Both the position numbers and the translations under genes were made by a program. This document shows, piece by piece, positions 24,371 to 29,869 of a stretch of DNA of 36,872 nt. Positions within the stretch are counted from its first letter, which is position 1; every line of letters starts with the position of its first letter. This DNA is from a virus: positions 1-36,872 of the IMG/VR virus record IMGVR_UViG_3300044825_000150; one strand, 5' to 3'. The notes beneath the pieces were generated by a model. It made no database searches, was not told the DNA's origin, and worked only from the letters and a program-made list of their open reading frames with translations.

Positions 24371-25044
24371 TGAACAGTCTCCGTGACAACTTTGTAGTCC
24401 TTAAAAACAACTCCCTTGCTGGCATCACCGACCTTGCAGGCTTTGACCCAGACCTTCTTTCCGGTCTTACAAGTTCGCCAGTGGCCGCGACGATCGTGCA
24501 ACCTAGGACTGGCATGGGTGCCACCTTGCGGCGCGTTCTTGGCCTGCTTGGGGCCAATCTCGACAGTGTGCCAGTCGAACAGTACCGGAGGCTTCCCTTT
24601 TGCCGCACGAGCAGCGTTCAGAAAAGACTTCTTGGGAGTCGGCAGGTATGCGGTCTGATTGGTATCCAAGCTCTGCACAAACCGAGTGATGAGGGCGATC
24701 ACAGGCAAATAATGCTCACGAGGTGGCGGCTTCCTGCCTTCACCGCCATAGATTCGCAATCCTTCGTCTGTGTTGATGTAGGAGAACGGCTCGATATTTG
24801 ACGGAAACTTGCCGGTGTCGTATCTGCCAGCGACAGATACATGATTGTCGCCAGCAATAAGTGCGACACAGAACTTGCTGCCATCCGTATCTACGCCAAC
24901 AAATGCAGTGCGCGGATATGGCATAGCAAATAGTTCGTCATCTACTCTAGCTTCTATTAGTTCAGGGATATTGCCGCAGTCAAACCATGTCCATTTTTCT
25001 GGATCTTTGGTGATCTTTGCGAACTCGCTAATCAATGGTGTCAT
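24367..25044 (-). CDS. Conserved phage protein with HASPRLHDRRGHWR element
   Basis: A 225-aa protein; ATG overlaps the upstream stop as ATGA. The frame is open further upstream, but that extension is Arg/Pro-rich read-through of the opposite frame of the preceding gene. The N-terminal 140 residues are mixed alpha/beta. The C-terminal 60 residues have the conserved block GTHASPRLHDRRGHWR, 'GKKVWVKACKVGDASKG' and 'VFKDYKV', seen with little change in many phage early genes of unknown function. His/Arg-rich with 'GHWR' and a Cys, it might bind nucleic acid. No function is established. Confidence 0.75.
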   Translation of the reverse strand: MTPLISEFAKITKDPEKWTWFDCGNIPELIEARVDDELFAMPYPRTAFVGVDTDGSKFCVALIAGDNHVSVAGRYDTGKFPSNIEPFSYINTDEGLRIYGGEGRKPPPREHYLPVIALITRFVQSLDTNQTAYLPTPKKSFLNAARAAKGKPPVLFDWHTVEIGPKQAKNAPQGGTHASPRLHDRRGHWRTCKTGKKVWVKACKVGDASKGVVFKDYKVVTETVH

Positions 25045-25232
25045 CGCAACAACATCCGTGCGAATTTGAACGGTTGCTCGCCAGACTGGTGCCAGAGGAC
25101 GGAGATGTCCTCGTCGGTCAGTTGCTCTGCCAGCGCGGCGCGGAGGGCGTCTTGGGCTTTCAGGACATAGTAGGGTTCGCTTAAACCGTCCAACGCCTCC
25201 AGCGCCATGCGGATGATGTCGTCTCTGTTCAT
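25041..25232 (-). CDS. Small hypothetical early protein
   Basis: A 63-aa protein starting MNRDDIIRMALEALDG, overlapping the upstream gene by 3 nt (ATGA type) and the downstream one by 4. It is helical with an acidic middle (AEQLTDEDISVLWHQ) and basic end. The 'MNRDDIIRMA' start is common in phage early operons of Burkholderiales-like hosts. Function unknown; no motif or membrane segment. Confidence 0.6.
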   Translation of the reverse strand: MNRDDIIRMALEALDGLSEPYYVLKAQDALRAALAEQLTDEDISVLWHQSGEQPFKFARMLLR

Positions 25233-25393
25233 TCCTCAACCTTGTGTTCTGTCACATCAACTTCGTTGATCTCAACCGTCCACCATCTAGCACCGCATGC
25301 GCACTGCCTGCGCCTGCGTAGCCAGAATCCATTTGGGTGTGGCCTGGTGTCCAGCACCTTGGAATCCTTCTCGTTGCACTCAAGGCAGTTCAT
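25229..25393 (-). CDS. NrdR-like zinc-ribbon protein
   Basis: A 54-aa protein. MNCLECNEKDSKVLDTR, then WLRRRRQCACGARWWTVE follows the bacterial NrdR zinc-ribbon consensus (C-x2-C, 'VIDSR', 'RRRR-x-C-x2-C', 'F-T-E') closely, with Cys at 3, 6, 31 and 33; the second pair is C-x-C rather than C-x2-C, so the site may be altered. It lacks the ATP-cone domain of NrdR, so only the DNA-binding part is present. Overlaps are ATGA on both sides. It may regulate early host or phage promoters; NrdR itself represses ribonucleotide reductase genes. Confidence 0.72.
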   Translation of the reverse strand: MNCLECNEKDSKVLDTRPHPNGFWLRRRRQCACGARWWTVEINEVDVTEHKVEE

Positions 25394-25707
25394 GGCGCTT
25401 TGACGAAAGTTCCATCAGGCATCAGCCAACCCTTGCGATCCTTGATCTCGTCGTAGGCTCCGGCCAGACACTTCGCCATGTCCATGTTGCGAAGGGCGCA
25501 GTAATTGATCAGGCAAACGAGGATGTCTCCAACAGCATCCTCAGATGCTTTGCGATCCTTCTTGCCCTCGGCATCACACAACTCACCCATCTCAGACACA
25601 GCCTTGAGCAACTGGCTCACAGGCGTTGCATTGGGGATGATCCTGCGCTCTTGCGACCAATAGAGCACCTTGTTTTGCAACTCCTCAAAACTCATCTTTC
25701 CGTCCAT
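25390..25707 (-). CDS. MazG-like nucleotide pyrophosphohydrolase
   Basis: A 105-aa all-alpha protein. The central motif S-E-M-G-E-L (E39, E42) followed by ASEDAVGDILVCLIN (E56, D61) is the metal-binding arrangement of phage MazG-like NTP-PPases, and the ending AYDEIKDRKGWLMPDGTFVK closely follows the conserved 'AW-x-EIKDRKG-x-M' tail. It would hydrolyse NTPs or dNTPs to the monophosphate, cleaning the nucleotide pool or affecting alarmone levels. I used the ATG at 25707 with AAGGTG upstream; the in-frame ATG at 25695 overlaps the upstream stop as ATGA and is equally plausible (101 aa). Confidence 0.88.
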   Translation of the reverse strand: MDGKMSFEELQNKVLYWSQERRIIPNATPVSQLLKAVSEMGELCDAEGKKDRKASEDAVGDILVCLINYCALRNMDMAKCLAGAYDEIKDRKGWLMPDGTFVKAP

Positions 25708-25865
25708 CTTGTCACCTTGTCTGACTCGCGTTGACGATCAAGCTCGCTCTTGTTTTCTAGGTCAATCTGGTCGATCAGCCTCTCGAACTCTCTGCACTGG
25801 CGACACTTCAAGCAGCGTGTCTCGCAGTGCCTATAAACCTTAGTGTTCAGCGGACTGGAACTCAC
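25692..25865 (-). CDS. Small Cys-rich protein
   Basis: A 57-aa protein. I chose the GTG at 25865 because a perfect GGAGG lies 5 nt upstream; the frame itself is open to 25958. It overlaps the upstream gene by 26 nt. Cys residues at 14, 18, 21 and 24 (RHCETRCLKCRQCRE) form C-x3-C-x2-C-x2-C, compatible with a small metal-binding knuckle, followed by a highly charged helix. I know no named family. Its existence is less sure than its neighbours because its start lies inside another gene. Confidence 0.5.
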   Translation of the reverse strand: MSSSPLNTKVYRHCETRCLKCRQCREFERLIDQIDLENKSELDRQRESDKVTRWTER

Positions 25866-26190
25866 CAGATCCTCCGCATGTCCTGCACCTCGAACCATCA
25901 AACATTCCCTCCCCAGATCCATTGCAGTCTCGGCAATAGCCAAGCCAATCATCTGCACTCAAAATCTCAACACCAAGCAACTCGCACAACTGATCAAGCT
26001 CAGGCTCAATGTCATCCATATCCAGCACAGGCGCACTGGCATACGTCTTGGCAATCGCCAAGGCCGTCTGACGCACCGGATCAATACGCAGCGCCTCATT
26101 GACCAGTGCCACCAACATGGCTCCGCTGATCGCATCGGCACTTAGGATGCCAACCGTTGCGGCAATCTTCTCAACTTCTTCAGCGGTCAT
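25840..26190 (-). CDS. Protein with DnaJ-type Cys-Gly repeats at its C-terminus
   Basis: A 116-aa protein; ATG overlaps the upstream stop as ATGA. The first 75 residues are helical (VEKIAATVGILSADAISGAM...). The C-terminus has two CxxCxGxG units, CRDCNGSGEG and CRTCGGSGEF, the zinc-binding pattern of DnaJ-type zinc fingers, but only two of the four units of true DnaJ. Small proteins with one pair are common in phage early regions. Zinc binding is likely; the role (possibly protein or RNA contact) is not known. Confidence 0.7.
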   Translation of the reverse strand: MTAEEVEKIAATVGILSADAISGAMLVALVNEALRIDPVRQTALAIAKTYASAPVLDMDDIEPELDQLCELLGVEILSADDWLGYCRDCNGSGEGMFDGSRCRTCGGSGEFQSAEH

Positions 26191-26363
26191 TTCACACCCC
26201 AAATCAGCAGCACAGACAAGGCCAAAGCAATCAAGATGCCTGCAATCATTTGCCGCTCGGTCAGGCGCTTGATTTGAGGCACATCCAGCGCAGCATACGG
26301 GCCAAACGCAGCCTTGAGCGTTCTCGGAAAATGGCCGTGCCGTTCATAGTAAGACTGTCTCAA
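26187..26363 (-). CDS. Small single-membrane-helix protein
   Basis: A 58-aa protein with a TTG start that overlaps the upstream stop as TTGA and has GGAGG 7 nt before it, a convincing start. Residues 1-30 are soluble with YERHGHFPRTLKAAFGPYA, a block seen in small phage early proteins, and residues about 39-56 are a membrane helix (MIAGILIALALSVLLIW). It is probably an inner-membrane protein of the early phase. Function unknown. Confidence 0.65.
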   Translation of the reverse strand: MRQSYYERHGHFPRTLKAAFGPYAALDVPQIKRLTERQMIAGILIALALSVLLIWGVK

Positions 26364-26575
26364 AACGGTGCCTCCTCGAAGTCATCGTCATTGTTAGTGT
26401 TAGGGTCAGCGATACGCCTGACATCACTGACCGGCAGGGCAAACACCACCGGAAACGGCCACCCATCCGGGCTAGGCTGGCGCAACCATGCGGTCTGTTC
26501 TTCTACTTTTTCAACATAAAGCGCAGGCTCAATGCGCTCATGCTTGACCCAATCCCCTGGCCTGATGCGTCTCAT
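26360..26575 (-). CDS. Small hypothetical early protein
   Basis: A 71-aa protein starting MRRIRPGDWVKHERIEPALY, with beta-strand pattern (DWVKHE, ALYVEKVEE, AWLRQP, VVFALPV) like a small SH3-type barrel, then an acidic tail (NTNNDDDFEEAPF). The 'RPGDWV' opening is typical of small barrel proteins that bind nucleic acid or protein. The acidic tail might mimic DNA or contact basic partners. ATGA overlap with the nuclease stop upstream. Confidence 0.6.
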   Translation of the reverse strand: MRRIRPGDWVKHERIEPALYVEKVEEQTAWLRQPSPDGWPFPVVFALPVSDVRRIADPNTNNDDDFEEAPF

Positions 26576-27606
26576 CCGACAATCTCCCCGTCAAATTCGT
26601 CGCGCAACTGGCGCACGAAATCCTCTGGATTCGCGCAAGCTGTCGGGTTGGCGACAATCTCCCGACTGCTAAAAACTGTCGCATCCGGCTCGCCGTTTGC
26701 AACCGCCTTGCCATCAATCATGAAAACCGCTGTCCACTGGTCGCGGCCTTCCTTCATTTTCCACGGAACCAGATCAGGATGCAACACATGACTCTCGCAA
26801 CCCTGTTGCTGGAACTCGACAGGTATGCCATCCGCATCGTGTCTCTCGCAGCGCCAGGTGCCATCCTCCTTGGCCGTTGAGTGCGCACAGGTGCGGCAGT
26901 TCACCTCCTTGGTCGTCTTGCCGCCAAAGCACTGGTCGTGCCCTGCGCAGAACTTGCACTGATACCAACTCGGATCAGCACTCAGTGGCTCAGGCATGCG
27001 GTCTGACAGCACGATTCGCTTGCCTCTCGCAATCGCCTTTTCAGCCGCTGCCTCATCCAGTTTGACCCGCTCGGTGTACAGGCTGTCGTCATCCTTGTTC
27101 ACGGCCACATACAAGGCTCGATTGATCTTCAGGCCAAGCATGTAGCACTGCATCTGTATCCAGTGCATCGGCTTGGACTTCTCAACACCATGCTTGACCA
27201 CATCAGCAAAAGACTTGGCGCTGTGCGTCTTGAACTCAGCGACATGCTTTGTCTTTTCTGCACCAGGCACGCCTGCATGGATCACACCATCCACAGAGCC
27301 ACCAAGATGGCAACCAAACTCCACACGACTTTGCTGGTTGCCTGTTGACCTGACATCCATCCCAATGGCACGCAGATCCGAGACAATCTGCGCCTCCTCG
27401 TTCTGGCCTCGACGGAACACCCGCAGGATGCGTCCAGGAAACTTCTCAATGACCGCCCATCTGAACGACAGCCACAGCCAACGGTCGCATGGGTGGCCTA
27501 GTTGTGAGGCTCCGAGGTGTGGACGAGGTGGGTCAACCTCACGCAGTCGCTCATGGTGTTGGTCAATCAGCGCCTGAATGCTATGCTTGGCCTCGGGTAT
27601 TTCCAT
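26572..27606 (-). CDS. Cas4/RecB-like exonuclease with Fe-S-type cysteines
   Basis: A 344-aa PD-(D/E)XK nuclease. The ATG at 27606 has AAGGAG before it. Motifs: LGASQLGHPCDRW (32-43) with C40, D106 in GGSVDGVI, E124-x-K126 in HVAEFKTH, and a QMQCYM helix (Q151, Q153). C40 plus C217-x2-C220-x5-C226 reproduces the cysteine set that binds a 4Fe-4S cluster in Cas4/AddB-type nucleases. A further set, C237-x2-C240, C253 and C270, could bind zinc. It lies next to a ssDNA-binding protein and a Sak4-like ATPase, so it probably resects DNA ends for annealing-type recombination. Confidence 0.88.
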   Translation of the reverse strand: MEIPEAKHSIQALIDQHHERLREVDPPRPHLGASQLGHPCDRWLWLSFRWAVIEKFPGRILRVFRRGQNEEAQIVSDLRAIGMDVRSTGNQQSRVEFGCHLGGSVDGVIHAGVPGAEKTKHVAEFKTHSAKSFADVVKHGVEKSKPMHWIQMQCYMLGLKINRALYVAVNKDDDSLYTERVKLDEAAAEKAIARGKRIVLSDRMPEPLSADPSWYQCKFCAGHDQCFGGKTTKEVNCRTCAHSTAKEDGTWRCERHDADGIPVEFQQQGCESHVLHPDLVPWKMKEGRDQWTAVFMIDGKAVANGEPDATVFSSREIVANPTACANPEDFVRQLRDEFDGEIVG

Positions 27607-27636
27607 GCCTCTCTCCTTGTCTGGAAAAAGCGACTT

Positions 27637-27665
27637 GCCCAGGCGCAATGCCTGGGCGTTTTTTT
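27637..27665 (+). terminator. Strong hairpin with T-run, oriented against the surrounding genes
   Basis: A perfect 8-bp stem GCCCAGGC / GCCTGGGC with loop GCAAT is followed on the plus strand by GTTTTTTT, a classic intrinsic terminator. The flanking genes read on the minus strand. In the minus direction the hairpin is followed by AAGTCGCTTTTT, so it may act weakly there as an attenuator between the ssDNA-binding and nuclease genes. Confidence 0.75.
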
Positions 27666-27670
27666 GCTGA

Positions 27671-28162
27671 TTACTTCTTAGCCCACGGCGGCGCACTGCC
27701 ACGGCCACCAGAAGCCGCTGGTGCGGTCTTGGCAGGCATCGGTGCAGCAGAAGCACCTCCGACCGCCTTGAATCCTTTGACCTCGTTCTGAGCGCCGTAC
27801 TGCTCAGTCGCAGGCCGGATGTCGAGCTTGATGGACAAGCTGCCACCAAGCAACTGGTCGGTGTCGGACACACGAGCCAGGCCCAACGCACGCATGATCT
27901 CGCCCAACTGCTGCCGCCCAATCTCCTCTGCCTTGGGCGAGGCGTTCTTGATGTTCAGATTGCCAAACACAACCCGCCCCTGGTGCGTCGGGCCAGTGAT
28001 GTCGTACCGCACCTTAATGTACTCACCCGTACCGCTGGCGGTCTGGCGAACCTCAGCCGAGGCGATGGTTGCGTTGTACCAGCCAGCAGGCAGCGGATCG
28101 TATCCACCACCAGTGGATTGCGGCAGGCTTTCTGCCTCAAAGGTTTGTCCGAGTGCTGCCAT
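27671..28162 (-). CDS. DUF669-type single-stranded DNA-binding protein
   Basis: A 163-aa protein starting at an ATG with AAGGAG upstream. Residues about 20-130 follow the DUF669 layout (GGYDPLPAGWYNATIASAEV, 'YIKVRYDITGPTHQGRVVFGNLN', 'GEIMRALGLARV'), an OB-fold-like domain. The C-terminus is a flexible Ala/Pro/Gly-rich tail ending APPWAKK. In phages this family usually accompanies Sak4-like ATPases and acts as their SSB. Role in replication or recombination is inferred from family and neighbours. Confidence 0.87.
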   Translation of the reverse strand: MAALGQTFEAESLPQSTGGGYDPLPAGWYNATIASAEVRQTASGTGEYIKVRYDITGPTHQGRVVFGNLNIKNASPKAEEIGRQQLGEIMRALGLARVSDTDQLLGGSLSIKLDIRPATEQYGAQNEVKGFKAVGGASAAPMPAKTAPAASGGRGSAPPWAKK

Positions 28163-28166
28163 GTTC

Positions 28167-28556
28167 TTACTCCTTGTCGATCAGTTTGAATGATGGACGG
28201 CCAGCCTTGGCCGTGATTGCACCGGCCAATGGCCGAGTGATTGATTCGTCTGCCTTGCTCCATGCAGACATGTTGATTTCAGGCGTCCAGCGAAAAAGCG
28301 TAGACAGATGCTCAGTCAGTCCATGCTCTGCCGCCAGTTCCTGCACCTTGTCCGAATCAACCTTGCGGTCGATCCTGCCAACAATCTTCATCACAAAGGC
28401 ATCAGCCTCGAGCGACTCTGTGCCGTCCAGATTCTCTGGGATGGATGCCAGTTTGCGGATGTCATCCTCAATGCGCCTGCGTTCTGCCTTGGCAACCTCC
28501 TCAACATCCTTGTTGACTCGCCACTCCTGACACAGCGCCAGCAACTGAGCGTTCAT
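28167..28556 (-). CDS. Recombination-cluster hypothetical protein (DUF7173-like)
   Basis: A 129-aa helical, charged protein (CQEWRVNKDVEEVAKAERR...). It sits in the conserved order Sak4-like ATPase, this protein, DUF669 SSB, seen in many phages, where the middle protein has been given the label DUF7173 (from memory). The N-terminal half is a coiled-coil-like helix and the C-terminal half is mixed, with FRWTPEINMSAW. It overlaps the Sak4 gene by 4 nt and lies 4 nt from the SSB gene. A helper role in recombination is inferred from context. Confidence 0.7.
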   Translation of the reverse strand: MNAQLLALCQEWRVNKDVEEVAKAERRRIEDDIRKLASIPENLDGTESLEADAFVMKIVGRIDRKVDSDKVQELAAEHGLTEHLSTLFRWTPEINMSAWSKADESITRPLAGAITAKAGRPSFKLIDKE

Positions 28557-29230
28557 GCAACGCCTCCGATCTTCCTGATCAGCAGACCCAAGTCAGGAGC
28601 CTCCCACTGTGCCAACCGCCCTGAGCGATCCTTGGCCGTCCACAGGCCGTCTGAATCACACATCAGGGCACGCTGACTGTTGCCATCAGCATCCTTCTCC
28701 ACACGCAGGGCGAGCACCTCATCAAAGAAATAAGGCAACTGCTGGCCGGTTTTATTGCCAGGCATGGAAGGCGCATAGAGCATCCGTCCCATTTCGTCCT
28801 GACTCTTTTCGAGCTTTGCACTCATGTAAACATTCTTGCCTGGCAGGTCACGAAACGACCTGATCAGATCTGCCATCTGCTCCTGCATCGCACCGTAGGC
28901 TTGCCGAGGATCTTTCGTCGCCTTCTTCTCTGCGTTCAGCACGACCTCAGCGATCTCACTGATCGAGTCCAGCGCAACCGACTCGAACTGTTTCGCCTCC
29001 GCAGACTCTGTAAGCCATGCGTAAGCCTCATGCAGATCGGCCATGCCAGTGATTTCGATGAATGGCAGGTCGGCGTCCTGAATCGACAGCAGGCCAGCCT
29101 CAGCAGACAGGATGACAGGTGAAGGCAAGGTCTTGATCAGGCTAGTCTTGCCTGCGCCTGCCTGACCGTAGACCAGCAAATCAATGCCGCCTCCAGTCAG
29201 ATTGCCGGTTCTTTGAAGTTTGGTTGACAC
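28553..29230 (-). CDS. Sak4-like RecA-family ATPase / single-strand annealing recombinase
   Basis: A 225-aa ATPase starting at GTG with AAGGAG 5 nt upstream. Walker A is GQAGAGKT (22-29), Walker B a hydrophobic stretch ending VALDSIS (about 83-89), and the later 'PGKNVYMSAKLEKSQDEMG' and 'FFDEVLAL' blocks match the AAA_24/Sak4 phage group. Sak4 proteins anneal or exchange complementary strands with the phage SSB. The neighbours (SSB-like protein, Cas4/RecB nuclease) make a complete recombination module. Confidence 0.9.
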   Translation of the reverse strand: MSTKLQRTGNLTGGGIDLLVYGQAGAGKTSLIKTLPSPVILSAEAGLLSIQDADLPFIEITGMADLHEAYAWLTESAEAKQFESVALDSISEIAEVVLNAEKKATKDPRQAYGAMQEQMADLIRSFRDLPGKNVYMSAKLEKSQDEMGRMLYAPSMPGNKTGQQLPYFFDEVLALRVEKDADGNSQRALMCDSDGLWTAKDRSGRLAQWEAPDLGLLIRKIGGVA

Positions 29231-29239
29231 TATTTCTCC

Positions 29240-29365
29240 TTAAATGAAGGCGGTCAGAATGAAGCCGAGTGCGCATCCGATGACGATGCACAGAATCCAC
29301 TCAAGCACAGGATGAGACTCCTCGTTGTCTTTCAGGTGCTTGAGCATGTGGTTGTCTTGGCGCAT
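29240..29365 (-). CDS. Tiny single-pass membrane protein
   Basis: A 41-aa protein with TGGAG upstream of its ATG at good distance. Residues 1-18 are polar (MRQDNHMLKHLKDNEES) and residues about 20-41 form one membrane helix (VLEWILCIVIGCALGFILTAF). It lies between the first leftward gene and the Sak4-like gene. Membrane placement is clear; function is unknown. Small early membrane proteins in phages often act in superinfection exclusion, but nothing here proves that. Confidence 0.6.
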   Translation of the reverse strand: MRQDNHMLKHLKDNEESHPVLEWILCIVIGCALGFILTAFI

Positions 29366-29381
29366 GTGAGTCTCCAGAAAT

Positions 29382-29399
29382 GCCCCGGATGACCGGGGC
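29382..29399 (-). terminator. Hairpin after the first leftward gene (attenuator-like)
   Basis: A perfect 7-bp stem GCCCCGG / CCGGGGC with loop ATGA (TCAT in the RNA), followed on the minus strand by ATTTCT. It lies 9 nt after the stop of the 59-aa gene and just before the ribosome site of the 41-aa gene. The poor T-run suggests partial termination or an RNA-processing stem. Confidence 0.5.
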
Positions 29400-29407
29400 T
29401 GTTGGTG

Positions 29408-29587
29408 TCAGATCACTTCGACCCGGAAGCCTTCTGCTTCCAATTGATCAACGAAGTCTGGCGCTGCCGACTTCATCACGTTGACAGACACGCCGCCATA
29501 AATCCGGGCTTTGGCAGCCGCCGTCATAGCCAGAATCTTGACCTCGGTAGAGGCAAAGTCGAAGGGAAGAACTTGGAAGTCAGCCAT
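29408..29587 (-). CDS. First gene of the leftward early operon, unknown function
   Basis: A 59-aa protein with a near-perfect AGGAGG 5 nt before its ATG, so it should be strongly translated. The sequence (MADFQVLPFDFASTEVKIL, 'ARIYGGVSVNVMKSAAPDF', 'FRVEVI') is mixed alpha/beta. It is transcribed first from the leftward promoter-like site, and such genes in phages are often host-takeover proteins. I do not recognise a family. Confidence 0.65.
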   Translation of the reverse strand: MADFQVLPFDFASTEVKILAMTAAAKARIYGGVSVNVMKSAAPDFVDQLEAEGFRVEVI

Positions 29588-29639
29588 TTTGGCCTCCTGG
29601 GGTTTGCGCCTTCAGACAGTCTGTTCGCGCAGTGGCTGA

Positions 29640-29669
29640 ATCTTACGCCGGTTCCGGTTAAGATGTCAA
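29640..29669 (-). promoter_or_regulatory. Leftward early promoter, sigma70-like
   Basis: On the minus strand TTGACA (29669-29664), a consensus -35, is followed after 18 nt by TAAGAT (29645-29640). Transcription would start near 29633, about 45 nt upstream of the first leftward ATG. The spacer contains tandem AACCGG repeats that also face the Cro-like gene. Confidence 0.7.
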
Positions 29670-29693
29670 CAAGTTTTTTCAAGGAAACCGGAA
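29648..29693. promoter_or_regulatory. Candidate operators of the Cro-like repressor
   Basis: Two tandem CCGGTT half-sites (29648-29653, 29654-29659) and one inverted copy AACCGG (29686-29691). TTCCGGTT (29652-29659) and AACCGGAA (29686-29693) form an 8-bp inverted repeat. The first pair lies inside the leftward promoter spacer and the last overlaps the Cro start codon, the position expected for autoregulation. No convincing rightward -35/-10 pair was found. Binding by this Cro is inferred. Confidence 0.5.
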
Positions 29694-29869
29694 TGACCAC
29701 ACAGGAAGCGATCCAGCACTACGGCGGGATCAGGAAATTGGCCGAGGAACTCAAGGTCTGGCCGCAGGTCATCTACGCTTGGGGCGACCGCCCACCGATG
29801 GGCCGTCAGTACGAACTGGAGGTCAAGACAGAAGGCGCACTCAAGGCTGACCGCGATGACGAAATCTGA
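29693..29869 (+). CDS. Cro-like repressor
   Basis: A 58-aa protein preceded by AAGGA. It follows the lambdoid/P22 Cro pattern: TQEAIQHYGGIRKLAEELKV (helix 1 and start of HTH), then WPQVIYAWGDRPPMGRQYEL, parallel to the 'QAVYQW' recognition helix and 'RQYQLE' segment of Cro family proteins, and a TEGALKADRDDEI end. The frame is open far upstream, but there is no gene-like sequence before the ATG. It probably binds the CCGGTT sites and dampens early transcription. No opposing CI gene is present. It overlaps the primase gene by 14 nt. Confidence 0.82.
   Translation: MTTQEAIQHYGGIRKLAEELKVWPQVIYAWGDRPPMGRQYELEVKTEGALKADRDDEI

Noticed and set aside
25045-25239. N-terminal extension of the 225-aa early protein
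   Set aside because: Arg/Pro-rich read-through opposite a real gene; the ATG at 25044 has the operon-type ATGA overlap.
27607-27921. N-terminal extension of the Cas4-like nuclease
   Set aside because: Would run through the hairpin and the SSB gene; the ATG at 27606 has a clear AAGGAG.
29402-29692. Upstream extension of the Cro-like frame
   Set aside because: Covers an opposing gene and the promoter region; Cro-family proteins start at the chosen ATG.
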